From Skermania piniformis (lineage in GTDB: Bacteria; Actinomycetota; Actinomycetes; Mycobacteriales; Mycobacteriaceae): DNA of 64,000 nucleotides. Below, one piece after another: positions 55,377 through 64,000 of this stretch (the first letter of the stretch is position 1; each line of letters opens with the position of its first letter). Location of the stretch: positions 3,666,603 through 3,730,602 of the forward strand of contig NZ_CP079105.1 of NCBI RefSeq assembly GCF_019285775.1, written 5' to 3'. Both the position numbers and the translations under genes were made by a program. Below the pieces are notes generated by a model that was not told the origin of the DNA, did no database searches, and worked only from the letters and a program-made list of their open reading frames with translations.

Positions 55377-55409
55377 CAGCCGCTCCCTTCCCAGTCGCTG
55401 CTTCGAGAC

Positions 55410-55423
55410 TAGAACACGTTCCC
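55410..55423 (-). promoter_or_regulatory. KstR operator upstream of hsaADCB
   Basis: TAGAACACGTTCCC matches the KstR consensus except for the last base. It is 33 bases upstream of the hsaA start, on the hsaA side of the hsaA-kshA gap. Confidence 0.8.
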
Positions 55424-55502
55424 ATTCCTGTCGAGACGCCACCGCCGGTGCCCGCGGCCACCAACTTCACCCCCGCGGAACTGGCGATGACGGAGACCGT
55501 TC

Positions 55503-55516
55503 TATAACGTGTTCTA
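55503..55516 (+). promoter_or_regulatory. KstR operator upstream of kshA
   Basis: TATAACGTGTTCTA matches the KstR consensus at every specified base and lies 29 bases upstream of the kshA start. The gap between the divergent units thus has two separate operators 79 bases apart. Confidence 0.88.
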
Positions 55517-55545
55517 GTGACTGTTGCCGGATTCGAGGGACACCG

Positions 55546-56691
55546 ATGACACGCATTCGAGACATCGACGTCGGTACGGCGCCCACCAGGTACGCCCGGG
55601 GCTGGCATTGCCTCGGGCTGGAGCGGGATTTCCGCGACGGGCGGCCGCACGCGATCGAGGCATTCGGCACCAAGCTCGTCGTGTTTGCCGACAGCCAGAA
55701 CAAGCTGCGGGTACTCGACGCCTACTGCCGGCACATGGGCGGCGATCTCAGCGAAGGCACCATCAAGGGCGACGCGGTGGCCTGCCCGTTCCACGACTGG
55801 CGCTGGGGCGGCAACGGCCGGTGCACCGCGATCCCCTACGCGCGCCGGGTACCACCGCTAGCCCGCACCCGATCCTGGATCACCTTGCAGGAGAACAAGC
55901 AGCTGTTCGTCTGGCACGACGCCGAGGGCAATCCGCCACCGGACGACGTGACGATTCCCCGGCTGCCGGAGGTGTTCACCGACTCCTGGACCGACTGGAC
56001 CTGGAACACGCTGCGCGTCGAGGGCTCGAACTGCCGGGAGATCATCGACAACGTGGTCGACATGGCGCACTTCTTCTACGTCCATTTCGGGTTCCCCAAA
56101 TACTTCAAGAACGTGTTCGAGGGCCACGTCGCGTCGCAGTACCTGCAGAATCACGGCCGTCCGGATGTGCCGAACATGGGCACCCAGTACGGCGAATCGG
56201 TGCTCGACTCCGAGGCGTCCTACTTCGGTCCCTCGTACATGATCAACTGGCTGCACAACGACTACAGCGGATACAAGGCCGAGAGCGTTTTGATCAACTG
56301 CCACTACCCGATCACCCAGGACTCGTTCATGTTGCAGTGGGGCGTGTCGGTGGAGAAGCCGAAAGGCCTCGACGACGCCACCAGCAACAAGTTGGCCCGC
56401 AAGTTCACCGAAGGCGTGACGATGGGCTTCGAGCAGGACGTGGCGATCTGGCGGCACAAAACCAAGATCGACAATCCCCTGTTGTGCGAAGAGGACGGCC
56501 CGGTCTACCAGCTGCGCCGCTGGTACGAGCAGTTCTACGTCGACGTTGCCGACGTCACCGACAAGATGACGCAGCGGTTCGAGTTCGAGATCGACACCTC
56601 GCGGGCGATCGAGGCCTGGGAACGGGAGGTCGCCGAGAACCTGACCCGGCAGCGGGCGGCGGCCGGGACCGAGAATCCGGCCGAGGTCTGA
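55546..56691 (+). CDS. kshA: KshA, Rieske oxygenase of 3-ketosteroid 9alpha-hydroxylase
   Basis: A 381-residue Rieske non-heme iron oxygenase from ATG at 55546. The Rieske ligands are Cys61, His63 (CRHMGG) and Cys80, His83 (CPFHDW). The mononuclear iron site includes His175 and His180 in DNVVDMAHFFYVHFG. KshA with the reductase KshB hydroxylates C9 of androst-4-ene-3,17-dione or its 1,4-diene, which together with KstD opens ring B. kshB is not in the window. Three genes follow closely on the same strand. Confidence 0.95.
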   Translation: MTRIRDIDVGTAPTRYARGWHCLGLERDFRDGRPHAIEAFGTKLVVFADSQNKLRVLDAYCRHMGGDLSEGTIKGDAVACPFHDWRWGGNGRCTAIPYARRVPPLARTRSWITLQENKQLFVWHDAEGNPPPDDVTIPRLPEVFTDSWTDWTWNTLRVEGSNCREIIDNVVDMAHFFYVHFGFPKYFKNVFEGHVASQYLQNHGRPDVPNMGTQYGESVLDSEASYFGPSYMINWLHNDYSGYKAESVLINCHYPITQDSFMLQWGVSVEKPKGLDDATSNKLARKFTEGVTMGFEQDVAIWRHKTKIDNPLLCEEDGPVYQLRRWYEQFYVDVADVTDKMTQRFEFEIDTSRAIEAWEREVAENLTRQRAAAGTENPAEV

Positions 56692-56693
56692 TC

Positions 56694-57011
56694 GTGACCG
56701 AGTGGGCCAAGGCACCCGGCTTCGCCGCCGATCCGCAACGGTCGGCGGCGATCCGGGCGCAGACCGCGACCGACCGGTACACCTACCTGGATGCCGGAAT
56801 GACGCCGGTGCGATGCGCCGGCTGTGCCGCGACGGTGCTGGTTCGCAAGCACAGCCCACAACACACCAGCATCCAATGGACCAGCGATCCCACCGGGTCC
56901 TGCGCCGAGTTCGCCGACGCACCGGGTCCCGGACTCGGCCGGTCGTGCGGCCGGCTACGGGCCAGCATCGAGCACGCCGTCCTGGAGGGGATGCTTCCGG
57001 TTGCCGACTGA
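56694..57011 (+). CDS. Small cysteine-containing protein downstream of kshA
   Basis: A 105-residue protein from GTG at 56694, two bases after the kshA stop. It has a CxxC pair in VRCAGCAATVLVRKHSPQHTSIQW and further cysteines in GSCAEF and GRSCGRL, spacing that could bind a metal. I do not recognise a family with certainty; a short hypothetical also follows kshA in other actinobacteria. Tight spacing implies cotranscription with kshA and control by KstR. A redox or scaffolding role near KshA is possible but unsupported. Confidence 0.65.
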   Translation: MTEWAKAPGFAADPQRSAAIRAQTATDRYTYLDAGMTPVRCAGCAATVLVRKHSPQHTSIQWTSDPTGSCAEFADAPGPGLGRSCGRLRASIEHAVLEGMLPVAD

Positions 57012-57969
57012 CTCGTTCCACGAACGCGACATCACGACCAACGGTATCCGGATGCACCTGCGCGAGCAGGGCTCCGGACCGCCGGTGATCTTCCTGCACG
57101 GGTTTCCGCACACCGGGTTCGTCTGGCACCGGCAACTCGCCGCGGTGGCTGCCGCCGGATGGCACGCGATCGCCCCGGACCTGCGCGGTTTCGGCGGGAC
57201 CGACGCACCCACCGGTCCGGCGGCGTACACCAACGTCGATTCGATCGCCGATCTGACCGGTCTGCTCGATCAGCTGGGCGCCGATCGAGCGGTATTCGTC
57301 GGGCTGGACTTCGGTGCCGTGCTCACCTGGGAGCTGGCGCTCCGGGTGCCGGACCGGGTACGAGCCGTGATCGTCTGCAACAACCCGTATCTGGGCCGGG
57401 CGCCGCGCCGGCCGAGCGAGATCTGGGCCCGGATGGCCCGACGGCACTTCGTGCACCTGCACCACTTCCAGCAGCCCGGCTCGGCGGACGCCGAACTGGC
57501 CGGCGCCCCGCGCGAGTTCCTGGCGCGGGTGTACTACGCACTCAGCGGTGACTACCACTATCTGGACGTCTGGCAGCACCCACCGGGAACCCGTTACCTC
57601 GACGCGCTGCCGGTCGCTCCGCCGCTGCCCTGGCCGTGGTTGTCGGAAGCGGAGTTCGAGCTCCTGGCTTCGACTTTCGAGCGCACCGGATTCACCGGCG
57701 GGCTGAACTGGTACCGGGCACTCGACCGGAACTGGGAGCTCGGCGCGGCTCTGCCCGACGCCCCGGTGGCGGTGCCCGCGTTCTTTCTCTACGGCGAACG
57801 TGATTGCGATATGGAGGGATTCAGCGGCATGGACCCGATCGGGACGATGCGTGCGCGGGTACCGGACCTGCGCGCGGCGGATATGGTGGCCGACGCCGGA
57901 CACCTGCTGCCGCTGGAGCGCACCGGCGCGACCGACGCGCTGCTGCTGCGGTACCTGGCGGAACTATGA
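57001..57969 (+). CDS. Alpha/beta hydrolase of the epoxide hydrolase/dehalogenase type
   Basis: A 322-residue alpha/beta hydrolase, probably from TTG at 57001, inside the end of the preceding gene; an alternative is a start somewhat downstream. Motifs: HGFPHTGFVWHRQL (oxyanion region), LRGFGGTDAP, the nucleophile elbow FVGLDFGAVLTW with Asp in place of Ser, and ADAGHLLPLER with the catalytic His. The Asp nucleophile places it with epoxide hydrolases and haloacid dehalogenases. Its coupling to kshA and the SDR suggests a sterol-related substrate, not identified. Confidence 0.78.
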   Translation: MPTDSFHERDITTNGIRMHLREQGSGPPVIFLHGFPHTGFVWHRQLAAVAAAGWHAIAPDLRGFGGTDAPTGPAAYTNVDSIADLTGLLDQLGADRAVFVGLDFGAVLTWELALRVPDRVRAVIVCNNPYLGRAPRRPSEIWARMARRHFVHLHHFQQPGSADAELAGAPREFLARVYYALSGDYHYLDVWQHPPGTRYLDALPVAPPLPWPWLSEAEFELLASTFERTGFTGGLNWYRALDRNWELGAALPDAPVAVPAFFLYGERDCDMEGFSGMDPIGTMRARVPDLRAADMVADAGHLLPLERTGATDALLLRYLAEL

Positions 57970-58808
57970 CCGGCCTCGGACTCGCCGGCCAGGTAGCGCT
58001 GGTGACCGGCGCGAGTCGCGGCATCGGCAAGGGCATCGCCCTCGAACTCGGCGCGGCCGGCGCAACGGTGTATCTGACCGGCCGGGGAAAGCCGGGCCCG
58101 CTGCCGGGTAGTTTGGCCGCGACCGCCGCCGAGATCGACGCGGTCGGCGGGACCGGCGTCGCGATGCCGTGCGACCACGGCAACGACGCGCAGATCCGCG
58201 CGGTCGTCGACCGGATCGGCACCGCCGCCGGCCGACTCGACATCCTGGTCAACAACGTCTACGACAGCCCGGGCGCCGCCCGCTGGCTGGGCAAGCGGTT
58301 CTGGGAGATCCCACCGCAGGCCTGGGACGCGGGGATCGATATCGGGCTGCGCTCGCACTTCGTCGCGGCGAGTCTGGCGGCGCCGCGGATGATCGCGGCC
58401 GGACGTGGGCTGATCGTCAACATCTCCTCGCCCGGCGCCGCCCGGCACATGCACAACGTGGTCTACGGGGTCGGCAAATGCGCCCTCGACCGGATGACCG
58501 CCGACCTGGCCCACGAATTGGCCGGCACCGGCGTGAGCGTGGTGTCGCTGTGGCCGGGAATCGTGAACACCGAACTACTGCAACTAGTTCCACGCGGTGC
58601 GGACGGAAGGCGAGTGGTCACGCTGCCCGGCGAGGGCGAATTCGACCTGGACGCCGCCGAATCGCCCCGGTTCGCCGGGCGGGCGGTGGTCGCCCTGGCC
58701 ACCGCCGCCGATCTCGCCGACCGCTCCGGCCACGCCTGGCCGGTGGCGACATTGGCCGTCGACTACGGCTTCACCGATCTCGACGGGCGGGTGCCGGGCG
58801 CCGGCTGA
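57966..58808 (+). CDS. SDR-family oxidoreductase (DHRS1-like)
   Basis: A 280-residue SDR starting with ATG at 57966 in an ATGA overlap with the hydrolase gene. Motifs are VTGASRGIGKGIALELG, the long GRGKPGPLPGSL insert after strand 2, NNVYDSPGAARWLGKRFWE in place of NNAG, and NISSPGAARHMHNVVYGVGKCALDR with Tyr and Lys of the active site. These features place it in the DHRS1-like group rather than with hsd4A or ipdF. It ends the kshA operon and converges on the cupin gene. Confidence 0.82.
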   Translation: MTGLGLAGQVALVTGASRGIGKGIALELGAAGATVYLTGRGKPGPLPGSLAATAAEIDAVGGTGVAMPCDHGNDAQIRAVVDRIGTAAGRLDILVNNVYDSPGAARWLGKRFWEIPPQAWDAGIDIGLRSHFVAASLAAPRMIAAGRGLIVNISSPGAARHMHNVVYGVGKCALDRMTADLAHELAGTGVSVVSLWPGIVNTELLQLVPRGADGRRVVTLPGEGEFDLDAAESPRFAGRAVVALATAADLADRSGHAWPVATLAVDYGFTDLDGRVPGAG

Positions 58809-58850
58809 GCACGACGAGCGCCACATCGACGAGACCGGCCGGCACGCGGG

Positions 58851-59405
58851 CTACTTCGCGGTGAAACCCGCGGCACCACCACCGATGTAGTTGACCTCGC
58901 CGAGGTTCTGCGCCTCGGCGAGCGCGTCGGTGAGATGGCGGATCGTCGCGGCGTCCAGCACCGAATGGAACGTACCGTCATCGTTGAAGTTGACGTTCGC
59001 CCCCGACACCCGGAACAACACCACGGTGTCCTCGGTGTTGGACGCCGGGCATTCCAGCGTGTGCACCGACGCACCCGGCTCGTACAGGTACGACCCGGCG
59101 ACCTGCTTCTGGTCCGGGTACTCCTTGTAGTTCCAGCAGCCGCTGATCGTCCACGCATCGACCGCGCCCGTGTGGTAGTGCAGCGGAATCGCGGCACCCG
59201 GCGCGAAGGTGGCCAGCACCACCCACTCACCGTTCTCCATATCCAGGCGCAGCGGCTTGAAGTGCACCCCTGGACCGAGCGAATCCTTGATCAGCGGAAT
59301 GTCGTTCGCATTCACCGTGAGCAGTTCGGTCTGCGGTAATGCGACCAACGGCAAAACTGCACCGATCGACGTGGTCGCCGGGCCGGGTGCGATAGCCAGT
59401 GTCAT
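58851..59405 (-). CDS. Cupin-domain protein (dihydroxyacetophenone dioxygenase-like)
   Basis: A 184-residue single-cupin protein from ATG at 59405 with GGAGGG upstream. Candidate metal ligands are His-x-His in IPLHYHTGAVDAWTISGCW and a later His in PGASVHTLECP. The overall sequence (LTVNANDIPLIKDSLGPGVHFKPLRLDMENGEWVVLATF) resembles 2,4'-dihydroxyacetophenone dioxygenase-type cupins. It is divergent from the AraC-type regulator gene with no KstR or KstR2 site between, so it is probably controlled by that regulator. Confidence 0.78.
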   Translation of the reverse strand: MTLAIAPGPATTSIGAVLPLVALPQTELLTVNANDIPLIKDSLGPGVHFKPLRLDMENGEWVVLATFAPGAAIPLHYHTGAVDAWTISGCWNYKEYPDQKQVAGSYLYEPGASVHTLECPASNTEDTVVLFRVSGANVNFNDDGTFHSVLDAATIRHLTDALAEAQNLGEVNYIGGGAAGFTAK

Positions 59406-59509
59406 GATGATCCCTCCGGATCGAGCTCGATGAACATCTGTCGCCCATTGTTCCGACCCGGAGCGCGCTCTACTTGACAGCAACGGACAACTTCTTGACC
59501 CTGGCGGAC

Positions 59510-60508
59510 ATGTCTGTGATCCGCGGGACATCCCTGACCGGATACCCCGCATTGGTCACCGAACTCGGCGGGGACCCGGCGGCGTTGCTCGGTGAAGCCG
59601 GTATCCGGCCCGATGATGTCGGCCGATTCGACGTCTTCTTCGCCTACCCGGCGCTGATCGATGCGTTGGAAGTCGCCGCGAGAGCGACCGGTACACCCGA
59701 CTTCGGCCGTCGGCTCGGCGCACGACAGGGAATCGAGATTCTCGGGCCGGTCGGTGTCGCCGCCCGGACCACCGGAACGGTAGCCGACGCCTTCGCGATA
59801 TTCGAGCACTACCTCGCCGCCTACAGCCCGGCAATCGGGACGAGCATCAGCCCGATGTCGGACGAGCGGCTGTCGTTCTTCGAGTTCAAGATTCTCAGCC
59901 CGGTGCCGCGCACCTGTCCACAGGTGGTCGAGCTGTCGCTGGGCGTGACGTTGCGGGTTCTGCGGTTCCTGCTGGGTACGGAGTACAACCCCGTGGTCGT
60001 GTGGGTACCGCACAATCCGCTCACCCCCCGACCGGACTATCTGCACTACTTCTCCTGCACGCCCCGCTTCGCCCAGCCACGCGCCGGCTTCACCATGCAG
60101 ACGTCGGACCTGACGCGGCCCCTGGTGCGGGACGAACTCGCGCATCGCGCCATGCTCGAGTACCTCGACCTGATCATCGACCGGCGCGAGCCGGACCTGC
60201 GCGCCCCGGTACGCGAGCTGATCCGGCATCTGTTGCCGGCGGGCGCCGCCACCGTGCCGATCATCGCCGGACAGCTCCGTCTGCATCCCAAAACGCTGCA
60301 ACGGCGACTTGCCGCAGAAGGCACCGGCGTCGGCACACTCGTCGACGAGGTCCGGCGGGAGCTGGCCCGGCACTACCTGACCGAGACCGACGTCACCTGC
60401 AGCCATCTGGCCCGCGAGCTCGGCTACTCCGAGCAGAGTGCGCTCGCCCGGGCCTGCCAACGCTGGTTCGGCGTCAGTCCACGGCAGTTACGCACCGGCG
60501 CAGAGTGA
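59510..60508 (+). CDS. AraC-family transcriptional regulator (Arabinose-binding-domain type)
   Basis: A 332-residue regulator, start set at ATG 59510 (MSVIRGTSLTGYPALVTELGGDPAALL); a TTG at 59474 would add 12 residues. The N-terminal two thirds match the ligand domain of the OruR/ArgR-type AraC proteins, and the C-terminus has the double HTH: VPIIAGQLRLHPKTLQRRLAAEGT and CSHLARELGYSEQSALARACQRWFGVSPRQLR. It is divergent from the cupin gene, with 104 bases between, and convergent with hsaF. It likely activates or represses the cupin gene; the inducer is unknown. Confidence 0.84.
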   Translation: MSVIRGTSLTGYPALVTELGGDPAALLGEAGIRPDDVGRFDVFFAYPALIDALEVAARATGTPDFGRRLGARQGIEILGPVGVAARTTGTVADAFAIFEHYLAAYSPAIGTSISPMSDERLSFFEFKILSPVPRTCPQVVELSLGVTLRVLRFLLGTEYNPVVVWVPHNPLTPRPDYLHYFSCTPRFAQPRAGFTMQTSDLTRPLVRDELAHRAMLEYLDLIIDRREPDLRAPVRELIRHLLPAGAATVPIIAGQLRLHPKTLQRRLAAEGTGVGTLVDEVRRELARHYLTETDVTCSHLARELGYSEQSALARACQRWFGVSPRQLRTGAE

Positions 60509-60531
60509 TCCGCCCCCGGTCGCGGTCGGCC

Positions 60532-60553
60532 ACACGGTCACGAAACGGTGTGC
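60532..60553. terminator. Imperfect hairpin between convergent AraC gene and hsaF
   Basis: CACACGGT (60532-60539) and ACGGTGTG (60546-60553) pair at seven of eight positions around a six-base loop. The 46-base gap separates two convergent stops, so a bidirectional terminator is plausible. No U-tract is present. Confidence 0.35.
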
Positions 60554-60554
60554 C

Positions 60555-61613
60555 TCAGCCCGCGGCCGCCGCTTCCCGCTGCAGTTCCAGCGCGATGTCG
60601 ATCAGCTGGTCTTCCTGGCCCCCGACCAGCTTCCGCTGCCCGGCCCGCACCAGCATCTCCGCCGACGACACCCCGTAGCGCTCCGCCTGCAACTCCGCGT
60701 GCCGCAGGAAGCTGGAGTACACCCCGGCGTACCCCATCATCAGCGCCTGCCGGTCGAGCAGGCACTCCTGCGGCATCGCCGGGCGGACGACGTCTTCGGC
60801 GGCGTCGGCGATCGCGAAGAAGTCGATCCCGGTCTTCAGCCCGATCTTGTCGCAGACTCCCACGAATGCCTCGACCGGGGTATTGCCTGCACCGGCACCG
60901 AACCGACGGGCACTGCCGTCGATCTGGGTCGCTCCGGCGCGCACCGCGTATATCGAATTCGCCACCGCCAGGTCCAGGTTCTCGTGGCCGTGGAAACCCA
61001 CCTGAGCGTCGTCGCCGAGCTCGGCGACCAGCGCCGACACCCGGTCGGCGACCTCGTCGAGCACGAGCGCACCGGCCGAATCCACCACGTACACACACTG
61101 ACAACCGGCGTCGGCCATGATCCGGGCCTGCTTCGCCAGCTTCTCCGGCGGCTGGCTGTGCGACATCATCAGGAAGCCGACCGTCTCCAGGCCCAACTCG
61201 CGGGCCAGACCGAAATGCTGAATCGAGACGTCGGCCTCGGTGCAGTGGGTGGCGATCCGGCAGATCGACGCCCCGTTGTCCTGGGAAATCTTGATGTCTT
61301 CCTTGACCCCGACGCCGGGCAACATCAGGACCGCGATCTTGGCGTCCTTTGCCGTCTCCGCCGCCGCCTTGATCAGCTCCTGCTCCGGCGTCTTGGAGAA
61401 GCCGTAGTTGAACGAGGAGCCGCCGAGGCCGTCGCCGTGGGTCACCTCGATCACCGGCACCCCGGCGAGGTCCAAGGCGGCGACGATGGCTCGCACCTCG
61501 GCCACGGTGAACTGGTGCCGCTTGTGGTGCGAGCCGTCCCGCAGGCTGGTGTCGGTGACCCGCACGTCGAGCAGGTTGGAGTACGGGGTCTGAGTTGTGT
61601 TCGTCGATGCCAC
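60555..61613 (-). CDS. hsaF: HsaF, 4-hydroxy-2-oxo-acid aldolase
   Basis: A 352-residue HMGL-like TIM-barrel aldolase from GTG at 61613. Motifs include [19 protein letters not shown] (metal ligand Asp and catalytic residues), [17 protein letters not shown], and [16 protein letters not shown] with the two metal-binding histidines. HsaF cleaves 4-hydroxy-2-oxohexanoate into pyruvate and propanal, which is channelled to HsaG. The operon order hsaE-hsaG-hsaF is that of M. tuberculosis. Confidence 0.94.
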   Translation of the reverse strand: MASTNTTQTPYSNLLDVRVTDTSLRDGSHHKRHQFTVAEVRAIVAALDLAGVPVIEVTHGDGLGGSSFNYGFSKTPEQELIKAAAETAKDAKIAVLMLPGVGVKEDIKISQDNGASICRIATHCTEADVSIQHFGLARELGLETVGFLMMSHSQPPEKLAKQARIMADAGCQCVYVVDSAGALVLDEVADRVSALVAELGDDAQVGFHGHENLDLAVANSIYAVRAGATQIDGSARRFGAGAGNTPVEAFVGVCDKIGLKTGIDFFAIADAAEDVVRPAMPQECLLDRQALMMGYAGVYSSFLRHAELQAERYGVSSAEMLVRAGQRKLVGGQEDQLIDIALELQREAAAAG

Positions 61614-61625
61614 CGCGATCGCTCC

Positions 61626-62528
61626 TTACACTCGGGCCGCGAGCAGCTGGGCGGCGATCTGTTCGCCGACCCGGGTCGCGGCCGCGGTCATGATGTCCAG
61701 GTTGCCGGCGTACGGCGGCAGGAAGTCGCCCGCGCCCTCCACCTCGACGAATACCGAGACCCGGGCGAAACCGCCGGAGACCGGGGTCGGATCGTCGAAC
61801 TGCGGCTCGTTGAGCAACCGATAGCCGGGGACGTACTGCTGCACGTCGGCGACCATCCGGGTGATCGAATCCGCGATCGCCGCCCGATCGGCGTCCTCCG
61901 GAATCGCTGCGAAGATGGTGTCCCGCATGATCATCGGCGGTTCGGCCGGGTTCAGGATGATGATCGCCTTGCCCCGTTGCGCGCCGCCGATCGTCTCCAC
62001 ACCGCGGCTGGTGGTCTTGGTGAACTCGTCGATGTTGGCCCGGGTGCCCGGCCCCGCGGAGACCGACGCCACCGAGGCGACGATCTCGGCGTACGGCACG
62101 TCGACCACCCGGGACACCGCGGCGACGATCGGGATCGTCGCCTGCCCGCCGCAGGTGATCATATTGACGTTCATCGTGTCCAGGTGTGCGCCGAGGTTCA
62201 CCGGCGGCACCACCGCCGGGCCCACCGCGGCCGGGGTGAGATCCACCGCGCGGATACCGGCCGCCGCATAGTCCGGCGCGGCCGCCCGATGGACGTAGGC
62301 CGACGTGGCCTCGAAGATGATGTCCGGCTTCTCCGCCTGATCGAGCAGCGGGCCGACACCCTCGGCAGACGTCGCCAGACCGAGGCCGCGGGCTCGCTTC
62401 AAGCCTTCGCTGGCCGGATCGATGCCGATCATCCACCGCGGTTCGATCACCTCGGACCGCTGCAGCTTGTAGAGCAGGTCGGTGCTGATGTTGCCGGAAC
62501 CGACGATCGCGGCACTTGCTTTGGCCAT
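61626..62528 (-). CDS. hsaG: HsaG, acylating aldehyde dehydrogenase
   Basis: A 300-residue acylating dehydrogenase from ATG at 62528. The NAD motif is IVGSGNIS (residues 8-15) and the catalytic cysteine Cys126 is in [10 protein letters not shown]. HsaG turns the propanal made by HsaF into propionyl-CoA and forms a channelling complex with it. Length and motif spacing are normal. It lies 12 bases before hsaF and 11 bases after hsaE, so the three genes are one unit. Confidence 0.94.
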   Translation of the reverse strand: MAKASAAIVGSGNISTDLLYKLQRSEVIEPRWMIGIDPASEGLKRARGLGLATSAEGVGPLLDQAEKPDIIFEATSAYVHRAAAPDYAAAGIRAVDLTPAAVGPAVVPPVNLGAHLDTMNVNMITCGGQATIPIVAAVSRVVDVPYAEIVASVASVSAGPGTRANIDEFTKTTSRGVETIGGAQRGKAIIILNPAEPPMIMRDTIFAAIPEDADRAAIADSITRMVADVQQYVPGYRLLNEPQFDDPTPVSGGFARVSVFVEVEGAGDFLPPYAGNLDIMTAAATRVGEQIAAQLLAARV

Positions 62529-62539
62529 AGGGCTCTCCC

Positions 62540-63325
62540 TTACTCGAAGCTCAGGTCGACCGAGCCCAGCCCGGCGAATTCGGCATGGAACGTGTCGCCG
62601 GGACGCGCGTCGATCGCTCGGGTGCAGGAGCCGGGCAACACCACATCGCCGGCTTTGAGCCGCACCCCGAAGCCGGCCACCTTGCGGGCCAGCCACGCCA
62701 CCGCGATTACCGGGTCACCCAGCACGGCGTCGCTGCGTCCTTCCGCGACCACCTCGCCGTTGCGGGTGAGCACCGCATCGATACCGCGGATGTCGAGCCC
62801 CCCGGGCGCGACCCGTTGCTTGCCGAGTACCCACCCGGCCGAGGAGGCATTGTCGGCGATGGTGTCGGCCAGCTTGATCTTCCACTCGGTGATCCGAGTG
62901 TCGATCAGCTCGATCGCCGGCGCGAAAGCGGCGGTGGCGGCGAGTACGTCGGCCTCGGTGCACTCCGCGCCGGGCAGGTCGGCGCCGAGCACGAACCCGA
63001 CCTCCACCTCGACTCGCGGGTACAGGTAGCGCCCGGTGTCGACCGGAACATCCTCGTCCACCGCCATGTCCGCGAGCAGGTGGCCGTAGTCCGGTTCGTC
63101 GACGTTCATCATCCGCTGCATCGCCTCGGACGACAGCCCCACCTTGTGCCCGATCACCGTGGCCCCGGCGGCGCGGCGCTGCCGGATATTGATCAGCTGG
63201 ATCTCGTAGGCGTCGACCACGTCGATCTCGGGGTAGCGGTCGGTGAGCGGATCGACCGGCACCCGATCTCGTTCGGCAACCGCGAGTTCGGCCGCGATCG
63301 CCGCCCTGACCTGACTGTCGAGCAT
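62540..63325 (-). CDS. hsaE: HsaE, 2-hydroxypenta-2,4-dienoate hydratase-type enzyme
   Basis: A 261-residue FAH-superfamily hydratase. The start is ATG at 63325, with GGAGG nine bases upstream; earlier start codons would lack it. Visible parts are [26 protein letters not shown], the metal-ligand region [13 protein letters not shown], and [31 protein letters not shown]. HsaE hydrates 2-hydroxyhexa-2,4-dienoate released by HsaD. It is first of the hsaEGF operon, divergent from kstD across a KstR site 100 bases upstream. Confidence 0.93.
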   Translation of the reverse strand: MLDSQVRAAIAAELAVAERDRVPVDPLTDRYPEIDVVDAYEIQLINIRQRRAAGATVIGHKVGLSSEAMQRMMNVDEPDYGHLLADMAVDEDVPVDTGRYLYPRVEVEVGFVLGADLPGAECTEADVLAATAAFAPAIELIDTRITEWKIKLADTIADNASSAGWVLGKQRVAPGGLDIRGIDAVLTRNGEVVAEGRSDAVLGDPVIAVAWLARKVAGFGVRLKAGDVVLPGSCTRAIDARPGDTFHAEFAGLGSVDLSFE

Positions 63326-63425
63326 CCCGGCACCTCCGGCGTTCTGGAACAGGTTGTAGACCGCATCAGCGCTGCGCAATGACCGGTTCCACAAGCGCGA
63401 GGATGGACTCTACGGGCCCTCATTC

Positions 63426-63439
63426 TATAACGTGTTCTA
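63426..63439. promoter_or_regulatory. KstR operator between hsaE and kstD
   Basis: TATAACGTGTTCTA matches the KstR consensus at every specified base. It ends one base before the kstD start codon and lies 100 bases upstream of hsaE, the only such site in the divergent gap. Confidence 0.88.
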
Positions 63440-63440
63440 C

Positions 63441-64000
63441 ATGGCCGAGCAGACATATGACGTCGTCGTCGTGGGCAGTGGTGGCGGCGGTATGGTCGCA
63501 GCCCTGACTGCGGCCGATCGCGGGCTGAGCGTGGTGGTGCTGGAGAAGTCGCCGTACTTCGGCGGGTCGACCGCCCGCTCCGGTGGCGGGGTGTGGATTC
63601 CCGGCAACGCCGCGCTACGCGCGTCCGGCGTCACCGACGACACTCCGGCCGCCGCGCGCACCTACCTGCACAGCATCATCGGCGACGACGTGCCGGCCGA
63701 GCGGATCGACACCTACATCGACCGGGGCGCGGAGATGTTCGACTTCATCCTGCGTACCACCCCGTTGAAGATGACGTGGGTGCCCGATTACGCGGACTAC
63801 TACCCCGAAGCTCCCGGCGGCCGGCCCGGCGGGCGCTCGGTGGAGCCGAAGCCGTTCAACGGCAGGCGACTCGGCGCCGACCTGGCGAATCTGCAGCCGC
63901 CGTACAGCAAGGCACCGCTGAATCTGGTGGTGCTGCAAGCCGACTACCGCTGGCTCAACTTGAACCGGCGCCACCCCAAGGGGGTGTTGCGGTCGATGCG
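63441..64000 (+). CDS. kstD: KstD, 3-ketosteroid delta1-dehydrogenase (partial)
   Basis: The first 186 codons of a flavoprotein that runs off the right edge (ATG at 63441). The N-terminus has the FAD-binding motif VVVVGSGGGGMVAALTAADRGLSVVVLEK followed by FGGSTARSGGGVWIPGN, characteristic of KstD-type FAD_binding_2 dehydrogenases. KstD introduces the 1,2 double bond into ring A of 3-ketosteroids. The start codon touches the KstR operator, leaving no room for a leader or Shine-Dalgarno, so translation is probably leaderless. The substrate-binding and C-terminal parts are not visible. Confidence 0.92.
   Translation, partial: MAEQTYDVVVVGSGGGGMVAALTAADRGLSVVVLEKSPYFGGSTARSGGGVWIPGNAALRASGVTDDTPAAARTYLHSIIGDDVPAERIDTYIDRGAEMFDFILRTTPLKMTWVPDYADYYPEAPGGRPGGRSVEPKPFNGRRLGADLANLQPPYSKAPLNLVVLQADYRWLNLNRRHPKGVLRSM

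Overview
The window is GC-rich actinobacterial DNA carrying most of an aerobic sterol (cholesterol/phytosterol) catabolic locus. Gene content and order parallel the Rv3499c-Rv3570c region of Mycobacterium tuberculosis and the equivalent rhodococcal cluster. Ten 14-bp sites matching the KstR consensus (TnnAACnnGTTnnA, at most one mismatch) and three matching the KstR2 consensus (AnCAAGnnCTTGnT) sit in promoter positions. A mycolic-acid-containing genus of the Mycobacteriales (Nocardia or a close relative) is the best guess; species cannot be told from the sequence. Gene names are by homology recognised by eye.

Layout. 1-4756 (minus): start of the mce4 sterol-import operon (yrbE4A, yrbE4B, mce4A, partial mce4B) behind an SDR gene and a ferredoxin gene. 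4884-8743 (plus): fadE26-fadE27-fadD17, side-chain oxidation. 11698-25049: second side-chain block (nitronate monooxygenase-like, fadD19, echA19, an extra acyl-CoA synthetase, two LLM flavoproteins, tandem DUF35 protein, ltp4, ltp3, KSI-like protein, cyp125, fadA5). 27426-32691: two SDRs, echA20, ipdA, ipdB, ipdC (last two rings). 36987-38750: fadA6 and kstR2. 45095-51818: ipdF, fadE30, fadD3, fadE31, fadE32, fadE33. 51841-56691: hsaBCDA facing kshA. 56694-58808: three genes apparently cotranscribed with kshA. 60555-63325: hsaEGF, divergent from kstD, which runs off the right edge.

Functionally the window takes a sterol from uptake (Mce4) through C26 oxidation (CYP125), CoA activation and beta-oxidation (FadD19/17, FadE26/27, EchA19, FadA5, Ltp3/4), ring A/B opening (KstD, KshA, HsaABCD, HsaEFG) and ring C/D degradation (FadD3, IpdF, IpdC, FadE30-33, EchA20, IpdAB, FadA6). 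The chsE1-chsE2-chsH1-chsH2-ltp2 operon, kshB and kstR are not in the window.

Four blocks of unrelated genes lie at seams between the catabolic operons: a HipA-like kinase with a DUF262 protein (8721-11619); an EspR-like regulator, a membrane protein and an ImmA/IrrE peptidase (25375-27299); a RidA-like gene, a toxin-antitoxin pair whose PIN gene is frameshifted, an NAD-binding protein, a TetR regulator and an MpaB-type oxygenase (32743-36947); and a large protein made of a trypsin-like domain lacking its catalytic serine plus 28 TPR repeats, next to a decayed vapBC and a CapA-like gene (38811-45083). The trypsin-TPR gene with its small coupled upstream gene and the HipA-DUF262 pair are the best candidates for uncharacterised systems.
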